This document shows, in pieces, positions 1 through 7,481 of a stretch of DNA of 64,000 nucleotides. The position numbers and the translations under genes are program-made. Below the pieces are notes generated by a model. That model was given only the letters and a program-made list of their open reading frames with translations, did not search any database and had not been told where the DNA came from. The stretch's first letter is position 1. Each line of letters starts with the position of its first letter. The stretch comes from JAQBQB01 sp963846925 (GTDB lineage: Bacteria; Gemmatimonadota; Gemmatimonadetes; Gemmatimonadales; Gemmatimonadaceae), in NCBI GenBank assembly GCA_963846925.1, contig CAWJXW010000017.1:124001-188000 (forward strand). The letters are read 5' to 3'.

Positions 1-1
1 G

Positions 2-211
2 CGGTTCGGCGAGCTCGATCGTTCGTGGACCTTTCGGCAAGCGAAGCTCTACACGCGAATCGGCATGGGCCCCTGCCAGGGCCGAATCTGCGCCGCCGCG
101 CTAGAATGTGTTTGGGGGACGGGCTGGCCGCGCGAGGTGCCGCGGCTGCCGATTCAACCCGCTCGCGTCGCGGCCCTCCTCGGCGCCGCGGACGGTGCAG
201 GTCTCACGTGA
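2..211 (+). CDS. C-terminal end of a BFD-like [2Fe-2S] FAD-dependent oxidoreductase (5' truncated by window edge)
   Basis: The reading frame is open from the window edge to a TGA at 209-211 and gives 69 residues. It contains TRIGMGPCQGRIC, the hallmark end of the BFD-like iron-sulfur domain found in FAD-linked hydroxyproline, opine and D-amino-acid dehydrogenase subunits, followed by the usual short tail ending in a P-x-x-P-x-x-V-x-x-L pattern. The two cysteines would ligate the cluster. The gene ends 28 bases before a DHDPS-family gene on the same strand, an arrangement known from hydroxyproline catabolism loci. The exact substrate cannot be told from this fragment. Confidence 0.75.
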   Translation, partial: RFGELDRSWTFRQAKLYTRIGMGPCQGRICAAALECVWGTGWPREVPRLPIQPARVAALLGAADGAGLT

Positions 212-239
212 ACATCGAACTCTGACGGAGCTCGCGACC

Positions 240-1190
240 ATGGAGCAGCGCGATTGGCAAGGCGTATTTCCCGCGATCACGACGCCGTTCGGCGCCGGAT
301 TGGCCGTCGATCATCCCCGGCTCGGCAAGCACGTGCGCTGGCTGGCCGACTCGGGCTGCCGCGGGATCGTCGCGCTCGGGTCGCTCGGCGAAGCGGCGAC
401 GCTGCGCTTCGACGAGAAGGTGAGCATTCTCGAAACGTGCCGCAAAGCGCTCGGCAACGACGTGCCGCTCGTGGCGGGGATCGCCGGGCTGGCGACGGCG
501 GAGTGCGTCGCGCTGGCGGAGCGCGCCGCGGCGGTGGGCTGCGACGGATTGATGGTGCTGCCGCCCTACGTGTATCGCGGCGACTGGCGCGAGACGAAGG
601 CGCACTACGACGCGATCATCGGCGCGACGAAGCTCTCGTGCATGCTCTACAACAACCCGATCGCGTACGGTACGGACGTATCGCCGGCCCAGATGATCGA
701 GTTGTCGGCGCACGGGAATCTCCACGCCGTCAAGGAATCGAGCGGCGACGTGCGACGTGTCACGGCGATCCATGAGACGCTCGGCGACCGGCTCGTCATC
801 TTCGCCGGGATGGACGACGCGATTCTCGAATCGATTCCGATGGGCGCGAGCGGCTGGGTCGCGGGCCTCGTCAACGCGCTCCCCGTCGAGTCGGTGCGCG
901 TCTTCGAGCTCGCGCGCGACGGCCGCTTCGACGAGGCGCGCGCGCTCTACGAGTGGTTCCTGCCGCTCCTGCGCCTCGACACCGTTCCGAAATTCGTTCA
1001 GCTCATCAAGCTCGTTCAGACCGAGGTAGGGCAGGGGAACGCAGCGGTTCGTCCGCCGCGCCTCGAGCTTGTCGGGGCCGAGCTGGCCGAGGTGACCGCG
1101 CTCATCCGCGAGCGGCTGGCTTGCCGTCCGAAGCTCGACGCGCCGCGCCGGCAGCAGGGCGGCGCGCTCGCCTCCAGCGCCGTCGCGTGA
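240..1190 (+). CDS. Dihydrodipicolinate synthase/N-acetylneuraminate lyase family aldolase
   Basis: This 316-residue protein is a class I aldolase TIM barrel. It has the pyruvate-binding loop as GSLGE near residue 48, the YNNP motif with the catalytic tyrosine at 137, and the Schiff-base lysine at 165 in KESS. The ATG at 240 was chosen because GGAG lies about ten bases upstream and the barrel strand begins at once; a longer upstream reading adds only low-complexity residues. The C-terminus runs about 20 residues past the usual family end. Next to the oxidoreductase fragment, 1-pyrroline-4-hydroxy-2-carboxylate deaminase (hydroxyproline breakdown) is the best guess. True DapA or a sugar-acid aldolase remains possible. 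Confidence 0.85.
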   Translation: MEQRDWQGVFPAITTPFGAGLAVDHPRLGKHVRWLADSGCRGIVALGSLGEAATLRFDEKVSILETCRKALGNDVPLVAGIAGLATAECVALAERAAAVGCDGLMVLPPYVYRGDWRETKAHYDAIIGATKLSCMLYNNPIAYGTDVSPAQMIELSAHGNLHAVKESSGDVRRVTAIHETLGDRLVIFAGMDDAILESIPMGASGWVAGLVNALPVESVRVFELARDGRFDEARALYEWFLPLLRLDTVPKFVQLIKLVQTEVGQGNAAVRPPRLELVGAELAEVTALIRERLACRPKLDAPRRQQGGALASSAVA

Positions 1191-1516
1191 GTGGGCGCGG
1201 AAACTACGCGCGCATCTACGCCGTCGTCCGTCGAGTTCCGAAGGGGAGAGTAACGACGTACGGGAATGTCGCGCGCATCGCCGGGCTCCCGGGGCACGCG
1301 CGCCAGGTCGGGTACGCGCTGGCCGCGCTGCCGGCAGGAACGAGCGTGCCTTGGCATCGCGTCATCAACGCGCAGGGCAAGCTCAGCCTCGAGCGCGATG
1401 GGAGAAGCTCGGGAACGACGCAGCGAATCCTTCTCGCGCGCGAAGGCGTGATCGTAAACGCGGGCGGTCGCGTATCGCTCGCGCGATTTGGCTGGCGCAT
1501 CGCGAAGCCGACCTGA
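1187..1516 (+). CDS. Alkyltransferase-like (ATL) DNA repair protein, MGMT family
   Basis: The 109-residue product has the DNA-binding domain of O6-alkylguanine methyltransferases (VPKGRVTTYGNVA, then GHARQVGYAL). The active-site cysteine of the PCHRV motif is replaced by tryptophan (PWHRV, Trp56). That replacement defines ATL proteins, which bind O6-alkylguanine and flag it for nucleotide excision repair without removing the alkyl group. The GTG at 1187 overlaps the stop of the preceding aldolase gene in a GTGA arrangement, so translation is probably coupled, although the functions look unrelated. Confidence 0.88.
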   Translation: MSGRGNYARIYAVVRRVPKGRVTTYGNVARIAGLPGHARQVGYALAALPAGTSVPWHRVINAQGKLSLERDGRSSGTTQRILLAREGVIVNAGGRVSLARFGWRIAKPT

Positions 1517-1726
1517 CGCTCGCACTGTACATCGACAGCGACGCATCGCGGGGACGGGCTTTCGTCCACGTTCGCGGACGGTTCCCAGTGGGACCGGGGT
1601 CACACGTGCCGTTCTAACTCATTCGCCGCAAAAGACTTCGACGCATGTGCGCGCGAGGGATTTCGGTGGTCTCGGCCATGCCTGTCCAAGGGGCGCAGCG
1701 ATCTCTCACATCAAACCTCGAGTCTC

Positions 1727-2356
1727 ATGCGCAGCATTCGCAGCCTTGTCGTCGCGGCATCGGTGGTGGCCGCGGGAACGCTCGGCGCCCAGACCTCGGA
1801 GTCGGGCACCACGTTGAAGGTGACGCCGTACGCCGGATACATGTTTTTCGGCGATTATCTGAAGGGTCCGGTCGGAACGACCCTGACGAACGCGCCCGCC
1901 CTCATGTACGGAACTCAGTTCAACCTTCCGCTCTCGCCGAACGTTTCGCTCGTCGGAAACGTCGGCTACACGTCGTCGGACATTCAAATCGGCGTGCCGT
2001 TCTTCGGCGGGGTCGGCACGGGATTACGCAGCACGATGTACATGTACGACGCCGGTCTCGAGTACGACTTCCGCTCGACGAAGAGCGGCTCGGTTCCGTT
2101 CACGCCGTTCGTCACGGGCGGAGTGGGCGCGATGCACTACAACATCGACGGAGACTTCCTTTCCACCCAGGCGACGAACCTCGCCGGCAACGTCGGCGTC
2201 GGCGCCGACTTCGTCGTGGGACGCGGTGTCGCCCTGCGCCTGATGGCGAAGGACTACATCGGCCAGTTCAACTTCCAGGACGCGACTGGATTCGGGCTGA
2301 CGGGGCAGACGGCGAACAACTTCGCGCTGACCGGTGGTTTGAAGTTCGACTTCTGA
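1727..2356 (+). CDS. Outer-membrane beta-barrel protein (OmpA/OMP_b-brl-like)
   Basis: This 209-residue protein starts with a signal peptide (basic MRSIR, a hydrophobic stretch, cleavage around LGAQ). Alternating hydrophobic and polar strands follow, with repeated glycine and aromatic residues such as TPYAGYMFF, GLEYDFRS and FTPFVTGGVGA. It ends in phenylalanine (LKFDF), the usual insertion signal for the Bam machinery. The size fits an eight-stranded barrel. No specific ligand or enzyme motif is visible, so it is either structural or of unknown function. It is probably monocistronic and is followed by a long inverted repeat. Confidence 0.75.
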   Translation: MRSIRSLVVAASVVAAGTLGAQTSESGTTLKVTPYAGYMFFGDYLKGPVGTTLTNAPALMYGTQFNLPLSPNVSLVGNVGYTSSDIQIGVPFFGGVGTGLRSTMYMYDAGLEYDFRSTKSGSVPFTPFVTGGVGAMHYNIDGDFLSTQATNLAGNVGVGADFVVGRGVALRLMAKDYIGQFNFQDATGFGLTGQTANNFALTGGLKFDF

Positions 2357-2393
2357 TCGGCGACCGGGCGCCTCGAGCCGGGGCGAAAAACTG

Positions 2394-2490
2394 CAACGCA
2401 GATCCCGCAGATTGAAACAGCAATGCCGCAGATGAACCCTTTGTTCATTCATCTGCGGCATTGCTGTTCAAATCTGCGTCATCTGCGTTG
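2394..2490. repeat. 97-bp intergenic inverted repeat with recurring GCAGAT motifs
   Basis: A perfect 21-bp stem is formed by 2416-2436 and 2448-2468, with an 11-base loop. Outer arms 2394-2403 and 2481-2490 pair perfectly as well, and the bases between pair imperfectly. The hexamer GCAGAT recurs through the left arm and its complement through the right. The structure sits after the barrel gene and could end transcription, although no T-run follows. Its internal repetition looks more like a dispersed repeat family. Confidence 0.7.
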
Positions 2491-2580
2491 AGTTCTCCTC
2501 GATCGCCAATCGTGGATCGCTCGCCACTCCTGGACCGCTGCGCGGCGAGCACGGCTCGCGCCTCGCCGCCCGCGACGAGT

Positions 2581-2586
2581 TAATTT
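2581..2586 (+). promoter_or_regulatory. Putative -10 box for a leaderless transcript
   Basis: TAATTT stands six bases before the ATG at 2593, so transcription would begin at or next to the start codon. The same spacing is seen before dut, the CPBP protease gene and tilS. Confidence 0.4.
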
Positions 2587-2592
2587 CGTCGC

Positions 2593-3507
2593 ATGAGCCG
2601 TGAGGCACCGTCAGCGGCGGGTGCCGCGTCCCGCATCGTGCGCGATTTTCTCGCGGGCGCGATCGATTACGCCGGGTTGTTCCCGCCCGCCGCGCTCGAC
2701 ATGCGAACGGCGATTCGCACCTACGCGTCGTATCGCGCCGGCGACGACGCTTCGCTGCTCGGCCGATTCGTCGCCCCCGCCGCGCGACTGGGCGAGCTCG
2801 CTGAAGAGCTCGAGTCGCTCGATCGTCCGGGAGAGACGATCAAGGTCAGCGCCGTACTTGGCACGAACCTCGCCGCCGACATTCAGTCGGTGATCGCGTT
2901 CAATGCACGCGTCTCGCGAGCCACGGTTGATTCCATCGAAGCCAAGGCGGACCGGCCGGGCGCCATCTACGAACTCGCGTCCGGGCGGTCCGCCACGCTC
3001 GACGTTTTTGTCGAGCTTCCACTCGACGGCGAGCTCGAGTTGCTCGTCGACGCCGCGCGCGCCGTGGGCGCTCGAGCAAAAATCCGGACGGGAGGCGTCA
3101 CCGCCGAAGCGTTCCCGAGCGCGCGGTCCGTCGTGCGCTTCATGCGCGCCTGTCTCGACGCCATCGTTCCATTCAAGGCCACGGCTGGGCTGCACCATCC
3201 GGTCACCGGAACCTACGCCCTGACATACGCGCCCGATTCGCCGCGCGGGACGATGTTCGGATTCCTCAACGTTTTCCTCGCCGCGGCATTTCTCACGATG
3301 GGCATGTCCGACGAAGACGCCACTCGGATGCTCGACGATCGAGACGCGTCGGCATTTGTGTTCGGGGAACAGGGCGTCGAGTGGCGTGGGCACCGCATCG
3401 ACACCGCCCACTTGGCGGCGACCCACGAGCGCGTGTTCGGATCCTTCGGCTCGTGCTCGTTCCGTGAGCCGGTCGACGACCTGCGGTCCATGGCCCTGCT
3501 CTCGTGA
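2593..3507 (+). CDS. Uncharacterised protein coupled to fumarylacetoacetase
   Basis: I do not recognise a named family for this 304-residue soluble protein. It has no signal peptide or membrane segment. The conserved-looking stretches DYAGLFPPA near residue 27, AKIRTGG near 158 and FKATAGLHHP near 198 resemble beta-strand ends of a TIM-barrel-like fold, and the lysine-containing FKATAGLHHP could be an active site. Its stop overlaps the GTG of the fahA gene by four bases, so the two are almost certainly co-translated. This suggests a role in or next to homogentisate/tyrosine breakdown, which is inference from context only. Confidence 0.8.
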   Translation: MSREAPSAAGAASRIVRDFLAGAIDYAGLFPPAALDMRTAIRTYASYRAGDDASLLGRFVAPAARLGELAEELESLDRPGETIKVSAVLGTNLAADIQSVIAFNARVSRATVDSIEAKADRPGAIYELASGRSATLDVFVELPLDGELELLVDAARAVGARAKIRTGGVTAEAFPSARSVVRFMRACLDAIVPFKATAGLHHPVTGTYALTYAPDSPRGTMFGFLNVFLAAAFLTMGMSDEDATRMLDDRDASAFVFGEQGVEWRGHRIDTAHLAATHERVFGSFGSCSFREPVDDLRSMALLS

Positions 3508-4841
3508 GCGATCTCGACCGAACCCACGATCCTGCAGCCGCGTCGTGGGTCGCCTCGGCCAACGGTGCGCAAACCGATTTTCCAATCCAGAATCTTCCGC
3601 TTGGCGTCTTTCGTCGCGGAGAAACGTCCCGGCCCGCGCGCATCGGCGTCGCGATCGGCGACGAGATCCTCGACCTCACCGCTTGCGCGAGCGACGGTTT
3701 GCTGCTGTCGCTCGACGACGATCTGGTCGCACGCCTCGGCGACGGGACGTTGAATCGTGTCATGGAGCGCGGACGCGACGCCTCACGTGCGCTGCGGCTC
3801 ACGATCAGCGACCTGTTGCGAAGCGGCGGGAACGAGCGGGCGCATCGCGCGGACGTCGAACGCTGCCTCCTTTCCGCGCGTGACGCCGAGATGCTGCTGC
3901 CCGCTGCGATCGGCGACTACTCCGATTTCTATGCCTCGATCGAACACGCGACCAACGTCGGTTCGATGTTCCGGCCCGACAATCCGCTGCTACCGAACTA
4001 CAAGTGGGTGCCGATCGGGTACCACGGGCGCGCGTCGTCGATCGTGGTGAGCGGGACCGACGTGGTGCGCCCCGTTGGGCAGACGCGAGACGGCGACGCG
4101 CCCACGCCAAGCGTAGGCCCGAGCGGCCGATTGGATTACGAGCTCGAGATCGGCGCGTTCATCGGAACCGGTTCGACGATGGGTGAGCGGATCGCGATCG
4201 GCGACGCGAACGCGCACGTCTTCGGTCTGTGCCTTCTGAACGATTGGTCGGCGCGCGACATCCAAACGTGGGAGTATCAGCCGCTCGGCCCGTTCCTCGC
4301 GAAGAGCTTCGCGACGTCCATCTCACCGTGGGTCGTCACGCTCGAGGCGCTCGCGCCGTTTCGAGTCCCGGCGCGAGCGCGGCCGTCGAGTGACCCCGAG
4401 CCGCTGGCATACCTCAGTGATCGCGCGGATGGCGAGGCCGGCGGGTTCAACATCACGCTCGAGGTTCACCTCTCGACCTCGGCGATGCGCGACGCGGGCA
4501 TCGACCCCATGCTGCTGAGTCGTGGGACCTTTGCCGACATGTACTGGACCGTCGCACAGCTCGTAACGCACCACTCGAGCAACGGTTGCAACCTTCGAGC
4601 GGGCGATCTCCTCGGCAGCGGGACGGTTTCGGGAGCGGCCAAAGAGACACGAGGATGCCTGCTCGAGCGCGCGTGGCGGGGAACAGAGCCGGTCGCGTTG
4701 CCAGGCGGCGAGATACGATCGTTTCTCCAGGACGGAGACGACGTCATCCTTCGCGGCTACTGTGAGCGCCGCGGCGCGCGACGAATCGGTTTCGGTGAAT
4801 GCCGCGGCCGCGTCCTGCCGGCCCGCGCCTCACTCGCGTAG
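3504..4841 (+). CDS. fahA: Fumarylacetoacetase
   Basis: The enzyme splits 4-fumarylacetoacetate into fumarate and acetoacetate, the last step of tyrosine, phenylalanine and homogentisate degradation in the cytoplasm. The 445-residue product matches the usual length and carries the metal-binding and active-site stretches YSDFYASIEHATNVGSMFRP, WVPIGYHGRASS, LDYELEIG, LLNDWSARDIQ and HHSSNGCNLRAGDLLGSGT. The GTG at 3504 overlaps the preceding unknown gene. No homogentisate dioxygenase or isomerase gene lies in the window. Confidence 0.96.
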   Translation: MSDLDRTHDPAAASWVASANGAQTDFPIQNLPLGVFRRGETSRPARIGVAIGDEILDLTACASDGLLLSLDDDLVARLGDGTLNRVMERGRDASRALRLTISDLLRSGGNERAHRADVERCLLSARDAEMLLPAAIGDYSDFYASIEHATNVGSMFRPDNPLLPNYKWVPIGYHGRASSIVVSGTDVVRPVGQTRDGDAPTPSVGPSGRLDYELEIGAFIGTGSTMGERIAIGDANAHVFGLCLLNDWSARDIQTWEYQPLGPFLAKSFATSISPWVVTLEALAPFRVPARARPSSDPEPLAYLSDRADGEAGGFNITLEVHLSTSAMRDAGIDPMLLSRGTFADMYWTVAQLVTHHSSNGCNLRAGDLLGSGTVSGAAKETRGCLLERAWRGTEPVALPGGEIRSFLQDGDDVILRGYCERRGARRIGFGECRGRVLPARASLA

Positions 4842-4873
4842 CACTGTCGTCGATCGACGCGTGTGAACGACGG

Positions 4874-5653
4874 TCAGAACGCCGGGCGCACGAGCAGCGA
4901 CTGGCCGACGCGGATTCGGCTGGCGGTCAAATGATTCCACGCCAGCAATTGGTCGGTCGTCGTGTTCCACATCGTGGCGATCCCGCCGAGCGCGTCCCCG
5001 CGGCGCACCGTGTAGTACTTCGCCTTGCGCCGTCGCGCTTCCGCGGCCTGGCGAGCTTTTTCGATTTCTCTCATCTCCCCGCCGCGCAGCGTGGCGAGCG
5101 CGACCGCCCGATCGCGCCGCGACGCCATCGCGGTGACGAGCAAGTTCGCCGACGCGGCTGACGACGAGGGGACGCCGAGCCGGATCTGGTCTTTCGGCGT
5201 GTTGATCACGATCGCCTTCGCGAGACCGAACAACGTCCGTCCCGACGAGACGTGGACGCTCGTGTCGAGCGCGAATTCCCGCTGCTCGAAGGTCGGTGGG
5301 AGGTCGGGAGCGGCGAGAACGTCGCGGGGCTCGACGCCAAGGTACACGAGGCGTCGATCGGTGAGCGCGAGCAGGCCGCGAGTCGCGCGAAAGTAGGAGA
5401 TCGCCGGGCGCTTGAACACGGGGACGACACGGTGCACCTGCTCGCCCGGCTGCAGCGTGTTGATGCGCAGCTCGCGCTCGGCGATGGCGTTGGCGTCGCG
5501 CGGATTCGTGCGATCGGCGCGGAGCACCAGCGCGACGATCGCGATCGCCGTCAGCAGAATGAGCGCGCGAGTCGTATAGCGGGCTCCGCGCGATGGGCGA
5601 CGGTGAGCGCCCGATCCTCGTGATCGCTGATGAACGTGGGGTGTGTGTCGCAT
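4874..5653 (-). CDS. Membrane-anchored LysM-domain protein
   Basis: This 259-residue protein has a basic N-terminus and one membrane segment at about residues 30-44. A middle domain (RATRGLLALTDRRLVYLG) resembles bacterial PH-like domains. A basic linker is followed by a single C-terminal LysM module of about 45 residues (YTVRRGDALGGIA to the end) that should bind peptidoglycan. It is convergent with fahA and divergent from a lytic transglycosylase gene, so a cell-wall role is plausible. No enzymatic motif is present. Confidence 0.8.
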   Translation of the reverse strand: MRHTPHVHQRSRGSGAHRRPSRGARYTTRALILLTAIAIVALVLRADRTNPRDANAIAERELRINTLQPGEQVHRVVPVFKRPAISYFRATRGLLALTDRRLVYLGVEPRDVLAAPDLPPTFEQREFALDTSVHVSSGRTLFGLAKAIVINTPKDQIRLGVPSSSAASANLLVTAMASRRDRAVALATLRGGEMREIEKARQAAEARRRKAKYYTVRRGDALGGIATMWNTTTDQLLAWNHLTASRIRVGQSLLVRPAF

Positions 5654-5753
5654 GCCGAAATCGGAGCTCTTGCGTAACGCAAGCTAGTTGCCTTCGCCCG
5701 GCCCGCGCGCTATTCTCACAGTGCTGAACACGCTGTCAAAAAGCGGCCGCGGC

Positions 5754-5796
5754 AGTAGTACGAATCGGGACCCCTGGTTGGTCTGGGTGTACTACT
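5754..5796. promoter_or_regulatory. Inverted repeat in the divergent LysM/transglycosylase promoter region
   Basis: AGTAGTAC at 5754-5761 is matched by GTACTACT at 5789-5796, with a GC-rich spacer that can also pair partly (ACCC with GGGT). The repeat lies between two divergent genes, about 90 bases before the transglycosylase start. It could be an operator or a leader hairpin; the sequence does not decide which. Confidence 0.35.
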
Positions 5797-5882
5797 AAAT
5801 GCGTGTCACGTGGCGCGGGCGTTCGCCCCCACGGCGCGTATCCCACCTCGACCTCTCCTTCACGGAGGCCATTATCCGCCCG

Positions 5883-6728
5883 ATGAAGAACGTATGGCTG
5901 CAGATTGCGCTTGCTGCCGGACTGGTCGCGTCGATCGCGATCGGCATCGAGCTCAGCCGTCCCCTGAGGGCGACGCGCGCGCCGGTGGCTGCGCAGATCG
6001 CGGCGCATCGATACATCGACTCGAGCGACGCGTCGGTGGTCGCTCGCGCGCTGTTGGCGAGCGCGCAAGTCTCCGACACGACAAAGTCCGTCGATTCCAC
6101 GAAGTCCGGTTCGCGCACCCCGTGGGCGTCGTCCCCGGCCGACGTCGCCCTCAATTCGCCGCAGTTCTTTCACGACCGCGATTCGTTCGCGATGGACCTC
6201 GTCCGCACTGGTCGCGTGAATCCGGACCGCGCGCGGTCGCTCGCCGACGTCGCGGTGCGCGAAGCGTATACGCGGAAAATCCCGCCCGCCCTCGTGCTCG
6301 GCGTGATGATGACCGAGAACGACGAGTTCAAATCGACGGCGCGGTCGAACGTCGGCGCCGTGGGACTGATGCAGATCATGCCGAAGATCTGGACGTCCAC
6401 GCTCGGTCGAAAGTTCGGCACGAACCTGCGAGCCGACTCGACGAACCTGAAGTACGGCATCTGGATCCTCGGCTGGCTCGCCGAGCAGACGAGCAAGATC
6501 GTCGTCGATGCGGACGATGCCTGGCGTCACGCGCTGTTGCGTTACAACGGCTGTGTCACCGGCAGCAACACGCCGAACTGCCACAGGTACCCCGACGTCG
6601 TGCGACAACACGTCGTGCAGTCGGCGAAGACGATCTGCGGCGGCCAGACCTTCAAGGAGTGCGTCGCCGAGCCCATGTGGGCGTCGCGCAAGGACGCCGA
6701 CGAGTCGGTGGCGGCGCAGACGCGGTGA
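5883..6728 (+). CDS. Lytic transglycosylase with SLT domain
   Basis: The 281-residue protein has an N-terminal signal or anchor (MKNVWLQIALAAGLVASIAI) and a Ser/Asp-rich linker. An SLT domain follows with the catalytic glutamate at 145 in MMTENDEF and the family signature GAVGLMQIMP. It would cleave peptidoglycan glycan strands in the periplasm, forming 1,6-anhydro ends. The ATG at 5883 was preferred over upstream in-frame codons because the signal peptide starts there. Its stop overlaps the GTG of the next gene, an ABC transporter ATPase, so the two may share a transcript by chance. Confidence 0.9.
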   Translation: MKNVWLQIALAAGLVASIAIGIELSRPLRATRAPVAAQIAAHRYIDSSDASVVARALLASAQVSDTTKSVDSTKSGSRTPWASSPADVALNSPQFFHDRDSFAMDLVRTGRVNPDRARSLADVAVREAYTRKIPPALVLGVMMTENDEFKSTARSNVGAVGLMQIMPKIWTSTLGRKFGTNLRADSTNLKYGIWILGWLAEQTSKIVVDADDAWRHALLRYNGCVTGSNTPNCHRYPDVVRQHVVQSAKTICGGQTFKECVAEPMWASRKDADESVAAQTR

Positions 6729-7481
6729 CCTCCGCGCTCGTCGCGGAGCACCTCGGCAAATCTTTCGGTAACGTCGTAGCTCTCGTCGACGTTTCGCTCG
6801 ACGTGCCGCAACGCGCGGCGGTCGCGCTGGTCGGCGAGAGTGGGTCCGGAAAGACGACGCTCCTCCGCTGCTTCAATCGTCTCGTCTCGCCCGACAGGGG
6901 CGTCATTCAAATAAATGGGGTCGATGCCGCCGAGCATCGACCCCATCGTGCTTCGGCGGAGCATCGGGTACGTCCCGCAGGACGGCGGTCTCCTCCCGCA
7001 CTGGCGCGTGCAGCGCAACGTCGAGCTGGTCCTGCGGCTCCGCGGTGAGGCGAACGTCGCGACCCGTGCCCGCGACGCGCTCGCGCTCGTAGGGCTCGAT
7101 CCGGCGCGCTTCGCCGATCGTTGGCCACGCGAGCTGTCCGGCGGTCAACGCCAGCGCGTCGCGATCGCACGCGCGTTGGCCGCCGAGCCATCGGTGCTCT
7201 TGCTCGACGAGCCGTTCGGCGCGCTGGACGCGATTACGCGCGCCGAGCTGCAGGACGCGTTCGCCGCACTCCGCAAACGCATCGGCGTGACCACCGTGTT
7301 CGTCACGCACGATCTGCACGAGGCGATCCTCCTCGGCACGACGGTCGCGGTCCTCCGCGGCGGACGAATCGAGCAGGTCGCCTCGCCGTCGGAACTGGTC
7401 GCGCGGCCGGGGAGCGACTATGTGCGCCTGTTGTTGCAACGGTCGCGCGTGACCGAACAGCCGTCGATGGCGCGCGCATGA
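6725..7481 (+). CDS. Osmoprotectant-type ABC transporter ATP-binding protein, interrupted by a frameshift
   Basis: The ATPase energises uptake by the fused binding protein-permease encoded next. The GTG at 6725 begins a frame with Walker A (GESGSGKTT). The remainder, with GYVPQDGGLLPHW, the signature LSGGQRQR, Walker B VLLLDEP and the H-loop THD, is read in the next frame from about 6935. Removing one base between 6926 and 6936 restores a normal protein of about 251 residues. The break lies in a perfect hairpin (6916-6926 with 6935-6945). The downstream part alone is open from an ATG at 6915 but lacks Walker A. The stop overlaps the next gene as ATGA. Confidence 0.85.

Noticed and set aside
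6915..7481. Separate, complete short ATPase gene starting at ATG 6915
   Set aside because: It would lack Walker A, which is intact just upstream in the adjoining frame; it is the rear part of one interrupted gene.
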